Of a stretch of DNA of 64,000 bases, positions 1 through 10,645 are shown piece by piece. Source of the DNA: Tragulus kanchil (taxonomy: Eukaryota > Chordata > Mammalia > Artiodactyla > Tragulidae). The notes under the pieces were generated by a model. That model worked only from the letters and a program-made list of their open reading frames with translations. It had not been told where the DNA came from and ran no database searches. The DNA lies in the NCBI GenBank assembly GCA_022376925.1, contig JAIOJX010000001.1, positions 4,745,501 to 4,809,500 on the forward strand, given 5' to 3'. A program made the translations under genes and the position numbers. Within the stretch, counting starts at the first letter, position 1. Each line of letters begins with the position of its first letter.

Positions 1-1290
1 TTCAGGCAATCTCTCTGCATGGTGCATGGAGGAGGCGGCGGAGGGAGCCAGGGAGAGGACGGGTAGTGTGATCTAGGTGGGAGGTGCTGAAGACCGAACA
101 TAGAGCAGCAGTGGGATGCTTTCGAGGAGGAGATGCATTCTAGAAACAGAAAAGTAACTTCTCAAGACTTAGTGCCTGACTAGGGGGAGACGAAGGAGTC
201 AAGGGTGACACTGAGAAGCTGTGCCTGGGTGGCCAGGTGCTGTGTGATCAGATGCCACGTGCTGGAGAAAGAGCTGACTGCCCGGGGCCACAGAGCAAGA
301 GAGACTTCCATCCCAGTGGCTATGAAGTGCTCCATGTGGACATCCAACAAGCACTGGGCTTTATGCGGAGAGGTTTAGACTAGAGACCTCCATCAGGGAG
401 ATAATTGCATGTAGGTGGAAGTTAAAGCACAGGAACAGAAGAAACGACCCAGAGAGAACCAGCAGAGGGAGGAAAGCAATGCCAGGACCTCCAAGAAGTT
501 CACCCTCTCTACCCTGTGTGAGTGTGTGCATGCTAAGTCACTTCAGTGGTGTCCAACTCTGATTCCTAATGAATAACGGAAGGAGAGTCACTGGTCTAAG
601 CCATTTCACCTCAGGCTAGCACAGCGGCCCACAGGCCTGCAAGGGATGCATGTGCTCAAAAGCTTGTCTTCAGAATCCCTCATGGAACCAGTCTTTATAG
701 GATAGGCAATTCACCAAAAATGATTTAGACATTTTTTTAAAAAAGCTACAGAGTTTATTTCCACCAGTGGACAAGCAAATTCTTATTGAACCAACACTAA
801 TTGCAGACGAAACTAAAAATCTGGAGAATATACAAATGAACAAAATAAAATGAATGTACAAACAAATGAACAAAAATGCATTACCTAAAGCCAGTAAGGA
901 GAGATTGAAAGCAGGCAGACATAAGGGGAAGCACACACTGGAAAGAAGATGCCAACGGGTCACTGACCCCGTGCGGCATGGCATTTAGCTTTGAAGACAC
1001 GGCCCACTTGGCACTGGGCAGGACAACTAAAACTCTATTGGAAAACTTGCAGCTTTTCGAGATTGAAGAACTCGAGTATAGCGTTCAGAGTAACCACAGC
1101 AGCTGAATAGTAAGGAGAAATTCCCCTCAAATGAGATCTAGAAAGAAAGAGCCTCAAATCCTATGCATAAGCTACAGTCAACTTTCTGCTGACCTCAAAT
1201 CATGTATGCGTGGGACAGACTTCAAGGAGTCTAGTGTGTGTTTTTTTCTGACACCAAATATTGTGTCATTCCTAGACAAAAATGAATTCT
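1..1290. other. Non-coding sequence, no gene seen
   Basis: No open frame with recognisable protein similarity. Positions 1-480 are purine-rich and read like a very old, decayed interspersed repeat that I cannot assign. The stretch around 700-960 is A+T-rich and unremarkable. Confidence 0.5.
519..563 (-). repeat. BovA-type SINE fragment
   Basis: A short antisense piece of the BovA 3' part. The complement of the usual 'cgactgagtgactgag' end is readable as gctaagtcacttcagtggtg followed by tccaactctg. Only about 45 bases survive, so this is a relic. Confidence 0.6.
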
Positions 1291-1720
1291 CAAATTCTCA
1301 TCACTTGGCACAAAAACAGAAACATACATCAACGGAATAGAATAGAGAGCCCAGAAATAAATGCACACACCTATGGGCACCTAGTCTACAACAATGGAGG
1401 CATGAGTATACAATGGAGAAAAGACAGTCTCGTCAGTAAGTGGTGCTGGGAAAACAGGACAGCACCATGTAGAAGAGTGAAATGAGGACACTCCCTAACA
1501 CCATACACAAAAACAAACTCAAAATGGATTAAAGACCTGAATGTAAAGTTGGACACTATAAAACTCTTAGGGGAAAACATAGGCAAAACACTCTGATGCA
1601 AATCATAGCAAGATCCTCTACGACCCACTCTTAGATTAATGGAAATACAAACAAAAATAAATGAATGGGACTTAATTAAACTTAAAAGCTTTTGAACAGC
1701 AAAGAAAACCCAAGAAGCAC

Positions 1721-2095
1721 ATGGTAAAATGGTCAACATTGCTACTTATTAGAGAAATGCAAATCAAGACTACAATGAGTTACCAAATGAAAGTGAAAGT
1801 GAAAATGGCCATCATCAAAAAGTCTATAAACAATGAAAGTTGGAAAGGGTGTGGAGAAAAGGAAATCCTCCTACACTGTTGGTGGGAATGTATACTGGTA
1901 CAGCCACTACGGAAAACAGTATTGAGGTTTCTCAAAAAACTAAAAATAGAGTTGCCATATGATACAGCACTCCCAATCATGGGTATATATCTAGAGAAAA
2001 ACTTAACTCAAAAAGATACATGCACCTCCATGGTAATTGCAGCACTATTTACAATAGGCAAGACATGGAAACAACCTGTGCCCATCAAGAGATGA
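1721..2095 (+). pseudogene. L1 ORF2 C-terminal remnant
   Basis: An open stretch of about 124 codons whose second half reads as the conserved L1 ORF2 C-terminal segment ([14 protein letters not shown], then a segment ending in [15 protein letters not shown]). Its first codons are not the normal ORF2 context because of the deletion just upstream. No endonuclease or reverse transcriptase core is present. It is a transposon relic and not a host gene. Confidence 0.8.
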
Positions 2096-2429
2096 ATGGA
2101 TAAAGAAGATGTGGTACATATAGACAATGGGCCATTGCTCAGCCATGAAGAAGGAAAGCTTGCCATTTGTCACAATATGGATAAACCTAGAGTGCATTAT
2201 TGCTAACAGACATATCAGACAGAGAAACACAAATACAACATGATCTCACTTACATGTGGAATCTAGAAAAAAGTCAAAACAAACAGAAAAACAAAACCAA
2301 ATGAAACCAGACTCATAGATACAGATGACAAACAGGTAGGTGCCAGAAGGGCAGTGGTGGCGGTGGATGAGTGAAATAGGCGAAGGAGATTAAGAGGTGC
2401 AAACTCCCAGTTACAAAATAAATAAATCT

Positions 2430-2645
2430 CAGAGGCTTTCTTGGTGCTTCAGATGGCAAAGAATCTGCCTGCAATGTAGGAGACCCAGGTTTGATCCCTG
2501 GGTCAGCAAGATCCTCTGGAGAAGGAAATGGTAACTTAGTCCAGTATTCTTGTCTGGAGAATCCCATGGACAGAGGAGCCTGGCGGGCTACAGTCCATGA
2601 GGTCACAAAGAATCAGGCACGACTGAGCGACTGACACCTTCACTT
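2430..2645 (+). mobile_element. Bov-tA/BovA SINE inserted in L1
   Basis: The tRNA-Glu-like head (ctttcttggtgcttcagatg, then box B-like gtttgatccctggg) is followed by the BovA body (ccagtattcttgtctggaga, then ggacagaggagcctggcggg) and the terminal 'gactgagcgactgacacc'. It interrupts the L1 3'UTR, so it is younger than that L1. Confidence 0.92.
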
Positions 2646-2838
2646 TCACTTCACAGGGATGTAAAGTCCAGAACAAGGAACATGGTGAATAATATTGTAA
2701 CAAATTCTTATGGGGATAGATGCTTACTAGCCTATCATAGTGATCACTTCATAATGCATGCAAATGTCAAATCATTATATCACACACCCCAAACTAACAT
2801 AATATTGTCAATCAACTATATTTCAAACAAAATAATTT

Positions 2839-4539
2839 TTTCCAACTGCTCTCCTAGGTGGGTGCCCAGGAATTGACCAATTTCAGTACTAGCACTGGAA
2901 GATCTGACCCTTCCACTGTGACTGACGCTTGGACTGTAGCTAGGCAACAGTAAAATGCGATGTAAAAAAACAGCCAATGACAAAACTGGGATTCAAGCCC
3001 AAGATTTAACGTCCTCTGTAGCACCACTACCCTTGGAGCAGATCCTCTGATTTAGCTTCCAGCGGCTTTGAAAAGGGAACGCCATCTATTTCAAGAAGCC
3101 ATTGTGCTGATCAAAACTAAAGTCACACACACAAAAAGTCACTCACTCTGCTTTCTTAACCAATAGAATTATATCACTACCAAAACACTGTTACCAGCAC
3201 CTCTCATCCCCAGGTAATGATGTACTGTCATGTACATAGAGTGAAAACTGTAGGCAATGTGGAATTGGTAAGCCAGAAGTCCTCAGATGGTTTTATTGAT
3301 GGGTGATTCTAGAAAGGCTTGATATACACATATGTAAGCGAGTTGATACACACAGAGCTCATGACTATATTATGAAAGAGCCTCTATCACCTCCCTGGTT
3401 GGCCAATGAGCTCCCCAAATTGTGGAATTCTGTTCTCTGACTAGGGTTGGGAGTGTTTTCCTCGAAGACACTTCTTGTTGTTTGTGACACTCGTTACTTC
3501 TGAGTGTGAGACCTGTTGCCATAATCAGACTGGCCCACCATGTCACCTCCAGCCTTATCCAGGCCTGCCCTGGGTCACACGCATCTCCTACATATGAGTC
3601 AATCCTCAAACACAGACCCAAGATACAGGCCTTATTTTTCTTACTCATAAAATGAGGAAATGAAGACTTGGGGGTGGGGGCAGCAGTGAAGGGAGTGGCC
3701 CTATCTCACGGAGCTGGCTAGTGTCGGGCCCAGGACTTGAACTAGCATGCCTGTCCTGGTTTCTCTCTGGAACTTGGAGCCAGCACGCCTTCTCCTACAC
3801 AGAGCAGGTTACAGGAATACACACCGGGGAAAGCAAACAAGATGAGCTTGGTCAGCCTCACAGCTTGTGACCAAAGGGGACCAAATGCTACCCACTCACT
3901 CAGTGACACCATCTTTAGAGAAAGCACTGGAAGCACAGTGTTCTCCTCCATTTCCAGGGCCACTAGCAGGAAGCAGGAAAAGATGCTTGTCTGAACCTTC
4001 CCTGGGCCCCTGCACACACCCAGCAGTCTGATTAGTAATTTGTGGAGGCCGCATGAGTCTGAGTGGAAAAGAGCAGCACATGGCAAGCCCATGTCGTCTC
4101 TGTTAACAGGCTCTCAGCTCAGCAGTGTGGGCCTCAGGCAGCCAGCCGGGCAGCACGATGACAAGGGCTCTTTTAAAGCCAAGAAGGCCACGTGCTGGGG
4201 CCGAGCGGCTGAGAGTTGGGGCCCAGACATGCTGGGTGTGAGGTGGGGGACCAACGTAAGTAGCACATCCGAGGACTCGTTCCTTTATTATAAACCCTGT
4301 CTCACTCCTCACAGGCTGGAGCCACAGGACCCTCCAACTCATCACAGCTTTGGAGACAGGCTAATACAGAGCACAGAAGAGAAGTCCAGTGGGGAGCCCG
4401 TAGCTCGGTGATGGCCGTGTGGGTAACGGGGTGTGAGTGGGCAAACATACCTCCCTCCTCCGCCATCCTGGCTGTTTACCCTGCCTGTTGCTCTCTCAGC
4501 CAATGGAAACGTCCCCCTCTGGAACCCTGTAGCAACAGG
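2839..4539. other. Non-coding sequence with decayed MIR pieces
   Basis: MIR-like antisense remnants are visible near 2975-3040 (actgggattcaagcccaaga) and 3640-3745 (ataaaatgaggaaatgaaga, then cccaggacttgaactagc). The rest is single-copy-looking DNA. Frames of up to about 120 codons overlap each other on both strands at 3742-4411 and show no recognisable domain. Confidence 0.55.
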
Positions 4540-4745
4540 AATCGGGGAGGCCTCTAGAAACTGGAAAGGACAAGGGGGCAACTCTCCCCTAGAACCTTCT
4601 GGAGAAATGCAGCCTTGATGTTAACCAAGTGAGACCCATTTGGGACTTCTAGCCTCAGAAACTGTAAGATAATAAGTGTGTATTGTTTTAAGCCACTAAG
4701 TGTGTGCTTCGTGGTTACACTTTCAACAAGCGTGACGCAGCGTCT
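4540..4745 (+). mobile_element. LTR 3' portion, MaLR-like
   Basis: The segment has 'gggacttctagcctcagaaa', 'ctgtaagataataagtgtgt' and 'ttgttttaagccactaagtg'. These match the 3' part of mammalian MaLR-type LTRs, including the polyadenylation area. The upstream part is too degraded to place. The last ~120 bases are repeated at 5707-5825 because of the duplication described next. Confidence 0.6.
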
Positions 4746-5309
4746 GAAAGGAAAGCCATGCATGAAATCTACTTTAGAAAGAGCACGGAACCAGGTGAAA
4801 GAGAACCTTCGGGAAATTAAAGTTTATTTAGCAAGTGCTCTAGGGAACCCGGATGTGAATACAAGGGAAAATCCACTTAAATCTTTACCTCTGCTTGGAC
4901 AACCCAATTTATTCCAGATATGTTATAGAATTAGTTGTATGGAGAGAAACTGGAAGTGAACAGACAGAAGAAGAGGCTGGTGAAGGCTCTTGGAATCATG
5001 ATGTCAGAGGAATGAATGATAAGCCCAGAGAAAAGAAGATGAGAGGGCTCATGGACGCCATCCTCATCCATGGCCAGCGCAGCCATGGGCAGGTGCACAC
5101 AACAGACAGGCCAGCACTGGTGGAGAGATGTTTCAGAGAGAAGGTTCGGCTCAAAGGGGAGCTTTCCATACAACTGGCACTGCTGAAGTGGGAGCGGGCT
5201 GCCTTGGGAGACAGGGAAAACACAGAACCCATGAAGCCTGAAGAGTGTCCATGGTCTCGCCTCCACACAATTGCTCAGCACTCATGGGAATTCAAAGCAA
5301 AGGTCAACA

Positions 5310-5440
5310 GGGACTTCCCTGATGGTCCAGTGGCTGAGACTTTGCCTTCCAGTGCAAGTGGTGCAGGTTCGATCCCTGATCAGGGAGCTAATATTCCACA
5401 TGCCTCACAGCCAAAAAACCAAAACATAAACCAGAAGCAA
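5310..5440 (+). mobile_element. CHR-type SINE, short form
   Basis: The tRNA-like head 'gggacttccctgatggtcca' is followed by 'ggttcgatccctgatcaggg' and a short body ending 'cctcacagccaaaaaacc'. This is the compact cetartiodactyl CHR form without the long body. The same element recurs at 6389-6519 in the duplicated copy. Another SINE starts only about 45 bases downstream on the same strand. Confidence 0.85.
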
Positions 5441-5485
5441 TGCTGTGGACTTTAAAACAGTCCACGTTTAAAAAATACTGTGTTG

Positions 5486-5697
5486 GGCTTCCCCTGGTGG
5501 TCTAGTGGGTAAGGACACCGCCTTGGCGCCGGTTCGAGCCCTGGCCTGGGAAGATCCCACGTGCCACGGAGCAGCTGGACCGATGTGTCCAATTACTGAG
5601 CCAGAGCTCTGGGCGCATGCGCCCAGAGCCGGTGCTCTCGACAACAGAGGCCAATGGAGGCTCACAGGAGCCAAAGAACAAAGCGGATGAACATAGA
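5486..5697 (+). mobile_element. Long tRNA-Glu SINE, copy cut by duplication junction
   Basis: Head 'ggcttcccctggtggtctag', box B 'ggttcgagccctggcctggg', and the body through the hairpin near 5610-5630 to 'aaagaacaaagcggatga'. It lacks the C-rich and poly(A) 3' end because the sequence jumps back to duplicate unit 1 at about 5707. Its 3' half differs from the intact copy at 6565-6887 by several indels. Confidence 0.85.
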
Positions 5698-6564
5698 CGA
5701 ACCTAAAGTGAGACCCATTTGGGACTTCTAGCCTCAGAAACTGTAAGATAATAAGTGTGTATTGTTTTAAGCCACTAAGTGTGTGCTTCGTGGTTACACT
5801 TTCAACAAGCGTGACGCAGCGTCTGAAAGGAAAGCCATGCATGAAATCTACTTTAGAAAGAGCACGGAACCAGGTGAAAGAGAACCTTCGGGAAATTAAA
5901 GTTTATTTAGCAAGTGCTCTAGGGAACCCGGATGTGAATACAAGGGAAAATCCACTTAAATCTTTACCTCTGCTTGGACAACCCAATTTATTCCAGATAT
6001 GTTATAGAATTAGTTGTATGGAGAGAAACTGGAAGTGAACAGACAGAAGAAGAGGCTGGTGAAGGCTCTTGGAATCATGATGTCAGAGGAATGAATGATA
6101 AGCCCAGAGAAAAGAAGATGAGAGGGCTCATGGACGCCATCCTCATCCATGGCCAGCGCAGCCATGGGCAGGTGCACACAACAGACAGGCCAGCACTGGT
6201 GGAGAGATGTTTCAGAGAGAAGGTTCGGCTCAAAGGGGAGCTTTCCATACAACTGGCACTGCTGAAGTGGGAGCGGGCTGCCTTGGGAGACAGGGAAAAC
6301 ACAGAACCCATGAAGCCTGAAGAGTGTCCATGGTCTCGCCTCCACACAATTGCTCAGCACTCATGGGAATTCAAAGCAAAGGTCAACAGGGACTTCCCTG
6401 ATGGTCCAGTGGCTGAGACTTTGCCTTCCAGTGCAAGTGGTGCAGGTTCGATCCCTGATCAGGGAGCTAATATTCCACATGCCTCACAGCCAAAAAACCA
6501 AAACATAAACCAGAAGCAATGCTGTGGACTTTAAAACAGTCCACGTTTAAAAAATACTGTGTTG

Positions 6565-6893
6565 GGCTTCCCCTGGTGGTCTAGTGGGTAAGGACACCGC
6601 CTTGGCGCCGGTTCGAGCCCTGGCCTGGGAAGATCCCACGTGCCACGGAGCAGCTGGACCGATGTGTCCAATCACCGAGCCGGAGCTCTGGAGCGCATGC
6701 GCCCAGAGCCGGTGCTCTGCGACAACAGAGGCCACCGCGATGGGAGGCTCACAGGAGCCAAAGAACAAAGACGGATGAACATAGAGAAACGAAAGACCAA
6801 TGGAAGTGGCCTGCCTGCTCCCCTCCCTCCCCAACCCGACCCCCGCCCAAAATAAATAAATAAATAAATCTTAAAAAAAAAAAAAACCCAAAA
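6565..6893 (+). mobile_element. Long tRNA-Glu SINE (CHR/Bov-tA related), full length
   Basis: Complete element: tRNA-like head, GC-rich middle with GCGCATGCGC at 6693-6702, 'caaagaacaaagacggatga', a C-rich segment (ctcccctccctccccaaccc), an (AAAT)n run and poly(A). Short direct repeats 'actgtgtt' flank it (6556-6563 and 6894-6901), consistent with target-site duplication. The part from 6692 on is repeated at 7785-7986. Confidence 0.9.
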
Positions 6894-8879
6894 ACTGTGT
6901 TTTTTTTTTTTTTAAGCAAAGTGAACAGATGTGCCTTCACTGTGGTGAGGGTGGAGGACCAGGACATTTGAAGGTTGGTGAGCCCATGGGACAAGCCAGA
7001 TACCTGCCCTGGCCCAGCTTCACCCTCATTTCAACACATTTGGGCTGAGAGGGTCATTTTGAGGCCAGGGCCTTCCTTATGTTCCCACACCTCCCTGAGA
7101 ACCATCGGCACTTGGTTTAGATGCCTGTGTAGATGAGGAAACTGAGCCAGGAAGATTGGGGAAAATACCAGAGTCAGGAGAAGGAGAGTAGGCTGCTCAG
7201 ACAGTGCCTTGGCTCCTTGAACAGCCCACAGAATCACGTCTCCTGAGAATGCCGGGGCCTGAGAGGAGCCATCCCCTGCCCTCTGAAGGCAAGGCTCCGT
7301 CCCTCTCACTGGGCTGACAGCATGGCTTCCCTCCTGTGAAGCTTTTCCTCCCCCACTTTCCACCTGCCTGATTGATCTCCTTCAAAGAATCCTACCTGAG
7401 GGCCTCCCTGGCGGTCCAGTGGTTAAGAATCTGCCTTGCAATGCAAGAGATATCGGTTTAATTCCTGGTCCAGGAACTTAAAATCCTACATGCTCTGCCA
7501 CAACTACTGAGCCCCTGGGTCTCAACTAGAGAGAACCTCACACGCCACAACAAAAAGACCCCACAGACGGCAACTAAGACCCAACACAGCCAAAAATACA
7601 TAAATAAATACTAAAAAAAAAAAAAATCCTACCTGAAATACCAAAGCCTGCCATGCTTCTGAAAGACAAGGGAGTGGCCTCATTGAGATTTAAAGTCACA
7701 AAACCCCAAGTCTCTTTGCCTGAGGGCTGCATGCCGCCCCTCTCCTCTCTAGATGCCCCTCCTGAATTATCTTCTAACACTCTGGGCGCATGCGCCCAGA
7801 GCCGGTGCTCTGCGACAACAGAGGCCACTGCGATGGGAGGCTCACAGGAGCCAAAGAACAAAGACGGATGAACATAGAGAAACGAAAGACCAATGGAAGT
7901 GGCCTGCCTGCTCCCCTCCCTCCCCAACCCGACCCCCGCCCAAAATAAATAAATAAATAAATCTTAAAAAAAAAAAAAACCCAAAAACTGTGTTTTTTTT
8001 TTTTTTAAGCAAAGTGAACAGATGTGCCTTCACTGTGGTGAGGGTGGAGGACCAGGACATTTGAAGGTTGGTGAGCCCATGGGACAAGCCAGATACCTGC
8101 CCTGGCCCAGCTTCACCCTCATTTCAACACATTTGGGCTGAGAGGGTCATTTTGAGGCCAGGGCCTTCCTTATGTTCCCACACCTCCCTGAGAACCATCG
8201 GCACTTGGTTTAGATGCCTGTGTAGATGAGGAAACTGAGCCAGGAAGATTGGGGAAAATACCAGAGTCAGGAGAAGGAGAGTAGGCTGCTCAGACAGTGC
8301 CTTGGCTCCTTGAACAGCCCACAGAATCACGTCTCCTGAGAATGCCGGGGCCTGAGAGGAGCCATCCCCTGCCCTCTGAAGGCAAGGCTCCGTCCCTCTC
8401 ACTGGGCTGACAGCATGGCTTCCCTCCTGTGAAGCTTTTCCTCCCCCACTTTCCACCTGCCTGATTGATCTCCTTCAAAGAATCCTACCTGAGGGCCTCC
8501 CTGGCGGTCCAGTGGTTAAGAATCTGCCTTGCAATGCAAGAGATATCGGTTTAATTCCTGGTCCAGGAACTTAAAATCCTACATGCTCTGCCACAACTAC
8601 TGAGCCCCTGGGTCTCAACTAGAGAGAACCTCACACGCCACAACAAAAAGACCCCACAGACGGCAACTAAGACCCAACACAGCCAAAAATACATAAATAA
8701 ATACTAAAAAAAAAAAAAAAAAAAAAATCCTACCTGAAATACCAAAGCCTGCCATGCTTCTGAAAGACAAGGGAGTGGCCTCATTGAGATTTAAAGTCAC
8801 AAAACCCCAAGTCTCTTTGCCTGAGGGCTGCATGCCGCCCCTCTCCTCTCTAGATGCCCTCCTGATTTCTTCTCACCTT
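6692..8879. repeat. Tandem duplication 2 (unit ~1,093 bp)
   Basis: Copy A 6692-7780 and copy B 7781-8879, offset 1093. It starts inside the SINE hairpin region shared with duplication 1, so the piece 5707-7780 is bounded by duplicated sequence on both sides. The end of copy A departs from copy B after the 'agatgcccct' region (one extra C, then unmatched bases to 7780). The poly(A) run of the internal SINE is 13 long in copy A and about 22 in copy B. Confidence 0.95.
7400..7624 (+). mobile_element. CHR-type SINE with perfect target-site duplication
   Basis: Head 'gggcctccctggcggtccag', body 'ccacaactactgagcccctg', end 'aagacccaacacagccaaaa' plus poly(A). It is bounded by a perfect 12-base direct repeat, aatcctacctga, at 7388-7399 and 7625-7636. 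The duplicated copy lies at about 8493-8727. Confidence 0.92.
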
Positions 8880-9355
8880 GGAAATGCTTCCAAACTCCCT
8901 TCCTCAACTGAAGACTGTGATAAGCCGGATGCTTGGCTGGTTTAAGTCAATCTGACATCAAAGGTCTGTAAGGGATCTTTTTTCCCCCTTTCTTTTCCCC
9001 TTCTTCAAGCACGCACAGTTTATAGTCCTAGCCACGACACCTTGCTGGCTGACAGTCCACACATGACTGCCAGCCTGCTGAGCACCCCTGCTTAGGAGAA
9101 CCTTCCCTTGAGCCCCAGTGAGTCAAGATCAGCTGGACAGGCGGGAAGAGGCAGACGCCTCACTGGGCCCTCAGCAGGGCCCGTCAGCTCTCAGAGCACA
9201 TTTCCCGGTGAGAGGAAGGGCAGTCACTCTGCCACCACCTGGAAAGTACTCCACAAGCAGCTGTTGTCACCACACTAAGGCAACACCCCACCATCAACCA
9301 CGGCCAGTCCCCCAGGACTCACTTGTAGGGTGTCTCCCATGGGCCCCTTGCTGGC
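8880..9355. other. Non-coding sequence, nothing recognised
   Basis: Single-copy-looking DNA without a supportable exon or a repeat I can name. The 97-codon frame starting at 9118 runs into the next SINE and has no known domain. Confidence 0.5.
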
Positions 9356-9542
9356 CTGCCCAGGTGGCACCAGTGGTAGAGAACCTGCCTCCCAGTGCAG
9401 GAGACGCATAAGAGACTCAGATTCCATCCCTAGGTCGGAGGAGGGCATGGCTACTCCCCCCACTGCCCCTTCTTGCCTGGAGAATTCCATGGACAGAGCA
9501 GCCTGGCAGGCTATAGTCTATAGGGTCACACAACTGAAGGGA
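9356..9542 (+). mobile_element. BovA-type SINE, internally shortened
   Basis: The head 'cccaggtggcaccagtggta', then 'cttgcctggagaattccatg' and 'gacagagcagcctggcaggc', identify the Bov-tA/BovA family. The end is worn ('gggtcacacaactgaaggga'), so this is an older copy. Confidence 0.88.
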
Positions 9543-9579
9543 CTTCCCCATCCTCACAGGCCAGGGTCTGTGCAAAGTA

Positions 9580-9715
9580 TGCACAGATACTTGGCTCCCA
9601 TGTGGCAGGATGCTATTGCCTCCAATTTACAGATGAGGGAACTGGGCTCAGGGACATGGAGTCACTTGCCCAAGATGTCTTAGCTTAGAAATGGGGGAGA
9701 CCAGGGCTTACCGTC
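9580..9715 (-). repeat. MIR SINE, antisense
   Basis: The segment 'tttacagatgagggaactgg' followed by 'cttgcccaagatgtcttagc' is the complement of the MIR core and 3' region. Confidence 0.75.
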
Positions 9716-10487
9716 CTCATCGTTTCTGCTGTAATGCTGCCCACTACTGCCTCTCAAACGGCGACCTTGGCTTGAACTTGCTTTAGCAAAGACCATCGTC
9801 ATGGAGAAACCCAGGAATGAGGCCCTGCCCCAGCTGTCTGGATGGGAGCCCCGCTCCTGTCTGGCCTACCAGAGAGAGGCCCTTTCATGAGGCAAGCCAC
9901 CCCCAAGGTCACCACCTCCTCCTGCTCCGAGGCCACATTGAAGGCCTCCCATATCTGGCCTGCCACCCCGGGCCCTGCTCACCCTGCGCACAAGACAGCT
10001 GGCTAAGCATGTGAACCCATGAAGCTAGCTAGGGAGTCCCATGTGGGCTCGTCCCTCTGAGTGAACTTGGCTTTTCGAATATGGTCAAAGGGTGTACTAA
10101 CCACATGATGCCAGAGCAAGGCAGAAAGAAGAAGGTTAGTAGTGAATTTTATGGATTTGGTGTATGAGGTTTGAAATGATAGAAAATGGATTTCAAAGTG
10201 TGCCTGGTATCACGGTTCTGTTGAGAAGAGAGACATCTAGCATCTCCTTTTCTGTCAAAGGAGAAGGAGAGAAAGACAGAATGACACTAGTGCATTGGGT
10301 CTCCTTTAAATCTTCGGGGGCAGCCCACACTGAGGAGTGAGCAGGCATGAATTTCCCTGTTCTTTCTTCTCGGCTGAAATCTGAAATGCTAATGTAATTC
10401 TAATGTAATTTAATGTAAAAATGAATCCATTCTGATTCACTCAGTGTGTAGTTTAAGTTCAAAAGACTTTTTGGTGTTACCATACCC
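9716..10487. other. Non-coding sequence, nothing recognised
   Basis: No repeat or exon that I can support. A short direct repeat of the 'ctaatgtaatt' motif occurs at about 10388-10415 and is probably simple slippage. Confidence 0.5.
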
Positions 10488-10645
10488 ATTTCATTCATTC
10501 ATTCGTTTATTCAATAAACACGTGCTGAGCTCCTATTCCACACCAGGCCCTCGCAGCTGAGGCCTCGAAGGAGAAGGGAGAAGAAAGACACAGCACAGCT
10601 TCAGGACCTGACCTTGAGCCTTGTGGTCTAGTAGATGAGACTAGG
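10488..10645 (-). repeat. L2 LINE 3' end, antisense
   Basis: It starts with the complement of the L2 TGAA-repeat end (ttcattcattcattcg), then 'ttcaataaacacgtgctgag', 'ctcctattccacaccaggcc' and a decayed body. This is the usual appearance of an ancient L2 3' terminus. Confidence 0.75.

Larger units (their letters stand above)
1297..2838 (+). mobile_element. L1 LINE 3' end (ORF2 C-terminus and 3'UTR), split by a SINE
   Basis: From 1297 the sequence follows the sense strand of the L1 ORF2 3' third: the 'cagaaacatacatcaacgga' region, then the 'tggtgctgggaaaacaggac' region, and then the C-terminal coding part at 1860-2100. The 3'UTR follows to about 2428. It is interrupted by a SINE (2430-2645) and resumes to about 2838 ('gtgatcacttcataatgcat', then 'cccaaactaacataatattg'). 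The element is 5'-truncated, has an internal deletion near 1720-1740, and carries frame breaks, so it is dead. The remaining 3'UTR matches the type common in artiodactyl genomes. Confidence 0.85.
4628..6795. repeat. Tandem duplication 1 (unit ~1,079 bp)
   Basis: Copy A 4628-5706 and copy B 5707-6795, offset 1079. The first ~950 bases are the same in both copies, including identical open frames at 4678/5757 and 4895/5974. The last ~110 bases of copy A, inside a SINE, are corrupted relative to copy B: missing bases at about 5611, 5638, 5653 and 5683, and substitutions at about 5596-5602. The unit contains LTR remnant, single-copy DNA and two SINEs. It is most likely an assembly duplication. Confidence 0.95.

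Noticed and set aside
1721..2095. Possible host protein of 124 codons
   Set aside because: The sequence is L1 ORF2 C-terminus. It is annotated as a transposon remnant.
4895..5455. 186-codon plus-strand frame, also at 5974-6534
   Set aside because: Its C-terminal part is translated CHR SINE (FPDGPVAETLP is a SINE head), and it is present twice only because of the 1.1 kb duplication.
6565..6640. tRNA gene
   Set aside because: The A/B-box-like head belongs to a tRNA-Glu-derived SINE. There is no mature tRNA fold or anticodon arm, and the same head starts every SINE here.
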